Shown here one piece after another: positions 6,683 through 8,188 of a DNA stretch of 8,188 bases. Under the pieces are notes generated by a model. It was not told the origin of the DNA and ran no database searches. It saw only the letters and a list, made by a program, of their open reading frames with translations. Within the stretch, counting starts at the first letter, position 1. Each line of letters begins with the position of its first letter. The position numbers were made by a program, and so were the translations under genes. Source of the DNA: Clostridiales bacterium (GTDB lineage Bacteria; Bacillota; Clostridia; Oscillospirales; QAMX01); NCBI GenBank assembly GCA_012841675.1, contig DUUG01000023.1:1-8188 (forward strand). The letters are read 5' to 3'.

Positions 6683-6711
6683 GCATATTTTTGGCTTGGT
6701 TTGGAATGCTA
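6683..6711 (+). promoter_or_regulatory. Possible forespore SigG-type promoter of ypeB
   Basis: GCATA (6683-6687) fits the SigG -35 pattern GHATR, and AATGCTA (6705-6711) matches 6 of 7 positions of the -10 pattern CATNHTA, with a 17-bp spacer. Transcription would begin near 6718, about 35 bases before the ypeB start. In Bacillus ypeB is made in the forespore under SigG, which fits. The motif is short and degenerate, so this remains a suggestion. Confidence 0.4.
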
Positions 6712-6730
6712 ATAAAAACCATTTCAAACC
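6698..6730 (+). other. Hairpin upstream of ypeB
   Basis: GGTTTGGAATG (6698-6708) pairs with CATTTCAAACC (6720-6730) over 11 positions, one of them a G-U wobble, around an 11-base AT-rich loop. No T-run follows, so it is not a standard intrinsic terminator. It lies 6 bases before the ypeB Shine-Dalgarno. It overlaps the possible SigG -10 box, so it would form fully only in readthrough RNA from the SDR gene. Confidence 0.4.
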
Positions 6731-6752
6731 ATTCCGAAAGGACTGTATCCGC

Positions 6753-8111
6753 ATGAAAAAACGTAGCAAAGCGTTGCTGACTTCCTTTACCTTAGGAGCT
6801 TTGGCCATTGCCATTGGATTTGCCGTACAGGCGCATGTTAAGCTTCGCCAGTTCGAGATGGCGTACGAAGCAAACTATCGCCGTGCCGTAAACGAGCTTG
6901 TCACAGCGGCGAACAACATCGACACATCTCTTTCCAAAGGTCTTTACAGCAATTCCCCCTCCATGCTTGTTACACTTACAAGCGAAATCTGGCGCCAGTC
7001 GGAAGTGGCTAAAAATGCTCTGTCTGAGCTTCCGGCTTCAGACATCTCTTTAGACAAAACCTCGGTGTTTCTTTCGCAGGTAGGCGACTTTTCCTATATG
7101 TTGGCCAGAAAAGCCGCCGCCGGCCAGCAGATAACGCCGGAAGAACGCACAACCCTTGCCCAGTTAAGCGATACGGCCTCTCATGTTTCGGCCGAATTGC
7201 AGAACTTCTATGTAGCGTCTGAACAGAGGGATTTCTTCAAGGTCCAGCCTGCTGAGGCGAAGGCCAAAGCCGAGGCCGAGGAACAGGCCACCAAGGCGGC
7301 GCAGGGCGGTGTTGCCGGGGGCTTAAGCGCCATCGAAGAATCCATGCCGGAATCGCCCGTTCTCATTTACGACGGCCCGTACTCGGATCATATTACCAGA
7401 CGCACGCCTAAATATATCGAGCTGGCAACCAAACAGTTTACCGAAGCGGAAGCCCGCAGAGTGGCAAGCGAGTTCCTTTCTATCGGGGAGGAGAGCCTGC
7501 AACTGGCAACTCAAAGTGAGGAAGGCCCCAAGACCTACTCTTTTGAAACAGGCCAAGGCTTTATTGTTGTCACCGGCGACGGCGGCCATGTTATGTATTA
7601 CAGCAGCGGAACGGTGCCCGGTGCGGCAACCATTTCCCCCGAACAGGCGATGGAAAAAGCCGCCGCCATGCTGAAACAGCGCGGTTTTGCAGATATGCAG
7701 TCGTCGTACTATTACAATGCCGGCGGTGTTTGCTATATCAACTTTGCCTATGCGCCCAATGGCGTTATGATCTATCCCGATCTGCTGCAGGTGGGTATCG
7801 CCATGGATACGGGCGATGTGGCCTACTGGCAGGCGCTGGGCTATTGGAACAACCACCGAACTGATCGTAAATTCGAACCCAAACTGACTGCGGAAGAAGC
7901 GCAGGGTTATTTGGGACAAGGGTTGACGGTTGAGAAATCCAACGGGCTGTGCATCATCCCAAGCCCGGGCCAGAATGAAATACTTGCGTATGAATTCCTG
8001 TGCAAAGGAGAAAACGGTAAGTCATACCTTGTCTATATCAATGCGGAAACCGGTGCCGAGGAAAGCATCTTTATCCTTGTAGTGGATGAGTCAGGTACGC
8101 TGACCATGTAA
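6753..8111 (+). CDS. ypeB: Spore germination protein YpeB
   Basis: A protein of 452 residues, close to the 450 of Bacillus subtilis YpeB. It starts MKKRSK followed by one hydrophobic segment (about 8-27), an uncleaved anchor or signal, so the rest should lie outside the forespore membrane. The helical N-terminal part has the family sequence LSKGLYSNSPSMLVTLTSEI (60-79). An Ala/Glu/Lys-rich linker (about 166-185) leads to the typical SPVLIYDGPYSDHI (201-214) and then three PepSY-like repeats, near FTEAEARRVASEFL (229-242), ISPEQAMEKAAAML (294-307) and LTAEEAQGYLGQGL (378-391). In Bacillus YpeB and the cortex-lytic enzyme SleB stabilise and localise one another in the spore, acting in peptidoglycan breakdown at germination. 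I chose ATG 6753 because AAAGGA lies 10 bases upstream and the basic-plus-hydrophobic N-terminus is intact. Unlike the usual sleB-ypeB pair, the upstream gene here is an unrelated SDR. Confidence 0.93.
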   Translation: MKKRSKALLTSFTLGALAIAIGFAVQAHVKLRQFEMAYEANYRRAVNELVTAANNIDTSLSKGLYSNSPSMLVTLTSEIWRQSEVAKNALSELPASDISLDKTSVFLSQVGDFSYMLARKAAAGQQITPEERTTLAQLSDTASHVSAELQNFYVASEQRDFFKVQPAEAKAKAEAEEQATKAAQGGVAGGLSAIEESMPESPVLIYDGPYSDHITRRTPKYIELATKQFTEAEARRVASEFLSIGEESLQLATQSEEGPKTYSFETGQGFIVVTGDGGHVMYYSSGTVPGAATISPEQAMEKAAAMLKQRGFADMQSSYYYNAGGVCYINFAYAPNGVMIYPDLLQVGIAMDTGDVAYWQALGYWNNHRTDRKFEPKLTAEEAQGYLGQGLTVEKSNGLCIIPSPGQNEILAYEFLCKGENGKSYLVYINAETGAEESIFILVVDESGTLTM

Positions 8112-8117
8112 GGAGCC

Positions 8118-8146
8118 TGTACAGTATCTCCCTTTTCTGTTATACT
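8118..8146 (+). promoter_or_regulatory. Predicted SigA promoter for a gene beyond the window
   Basis: TGTACA (8118-8123) and TATACT (8141-8146) are separated by 17 bp; the -10 box matches 5 of 6 and the -35 box 4 of 6 consensus bases. The -35 box lies in a perfect 8-bp palindrome, CTGTACAG (8117-8124). Transcription would start near 8153. The window ends at 8188 on an ATG, but I see no strong Shine-Dalgarno before it, so the next gene's start cannot be fixed. No terminator for ypeB is evident in this tail. Confidence 0.45.
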
Positions 8147-8188
8147 TGGAATGGGGAAAAAGGCGAACGCCAAAAGAACCTTACGATG

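Larger units (their letters stand above)
6664..6741 (+). repeat. 13-bp direct repeat in the ypeB leader
   Basis: CCATTTCGAAAGG (6664-6676) recurs as CCATTCCGAAAGG (6729-6741) with one mismatch, 65 bp apart. The second copy contains part of the ypeB Shine-Dalgarno. The first lies 4 bases before an in-frame ATG at 6681 that could add 24 residues to YpeB. Function unknown; it may be a small local duplication. Confidence 0.4.

Noticed and set aside
6642..6752. 37-codon upstream extension of ypeB, including ATG 6681
   Set aside because: It overlaps the SDR stop or begins in the leader, and it would place a polar stretch before the basic and hydrophobic N-terminus expected of YpeB.
7323..7919. 198-codon minus-strand open frame
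   Set aside because: It is antisense to ypeB, with no Shine-Dalgarno or protein motif; it is open because of the codon pattern of ypeB.
8111..8140. GGAG/CTCC with a following T-rich run as a ypeB terminator
   Set aside because: The stem is only 4 bp around a 12-base loop, and the region is better explained as a promoter for the next gene.

Overview
The window looks like a chromosomal segment from an endospore-forming low- to mid-GC Bacillota, most likely a clostridial (Clostridia-type) lineage. The grounds are a YpeB germination protein, a YmfI-like EF-P modification reductase, SerRS, tandem-HD and CoA-disulfide reductase proteins of Firmicutes type, strong Shine-Dalgarno sites, and near-consensus SigA promoters. 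There is no rRNA, tRNA, CRISPR array, insertion sequence, integrase or phage gene. The species cannot be named from the sequence alone.

Layout. At the left edge is the last 44 codons of serS (+). Convergent with it, and overlapping its end by 4 bp, is a three-gene minus-strand operon for an ABC-2 exporter: one ATPase and two different six-helix permeases, packed with a 4-bp ATGA overlap and a 13-bp gap. A 96-bp divergent gap with a good minus-strand promoter separates this operon from a plus-strand gene for a protein with two HD domains, the second a canonical HD-GYP c-di-GMP phosphodiesterase module. A perfect 13-bp-stem bidirectional terminator closes that gene and also closes the next minus-strand gene, an FAD-dependent CoA-disulfide reductase fused to a C-terminal rhodanese domain.

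The reductase gene faces away from a short-chain dehydrogenase/reductase that resembles the EF-P 5-aminopentanone reductase YmfI. Their 120-bp shared control region is the most striking non-coding part of the window. It holds two near-consensus promoters on opposite strands, both with 17-bp spacers, each with its -35 box inside the spacer of the other. An imperfect 12-bp palindrome underlies them, with further GATATRAT repeats. Polymerase probably cannot occupy both at once.

The right part holds ypeB, the forespore-expressed partner of the cortex-lytic enzyme SleB. A possible SigG-type promoter and a hairpin lie in its leader. No sleB is visible next to it. The last 77 bases contain a good SigA-type promoter for a gene beyond the window.

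The genes do not form one pathway. They are small, independently controlled units: translation (serS, ymfI-like), membrane export, second-messenger turnover, low-molecular-weight thiol/persulfide redox, and spore germination. I found no convincing new multi-gene system; the points worth following are regulatory (the interlocked promoters) and architectural (tandem HD protein, orphan ypeB).
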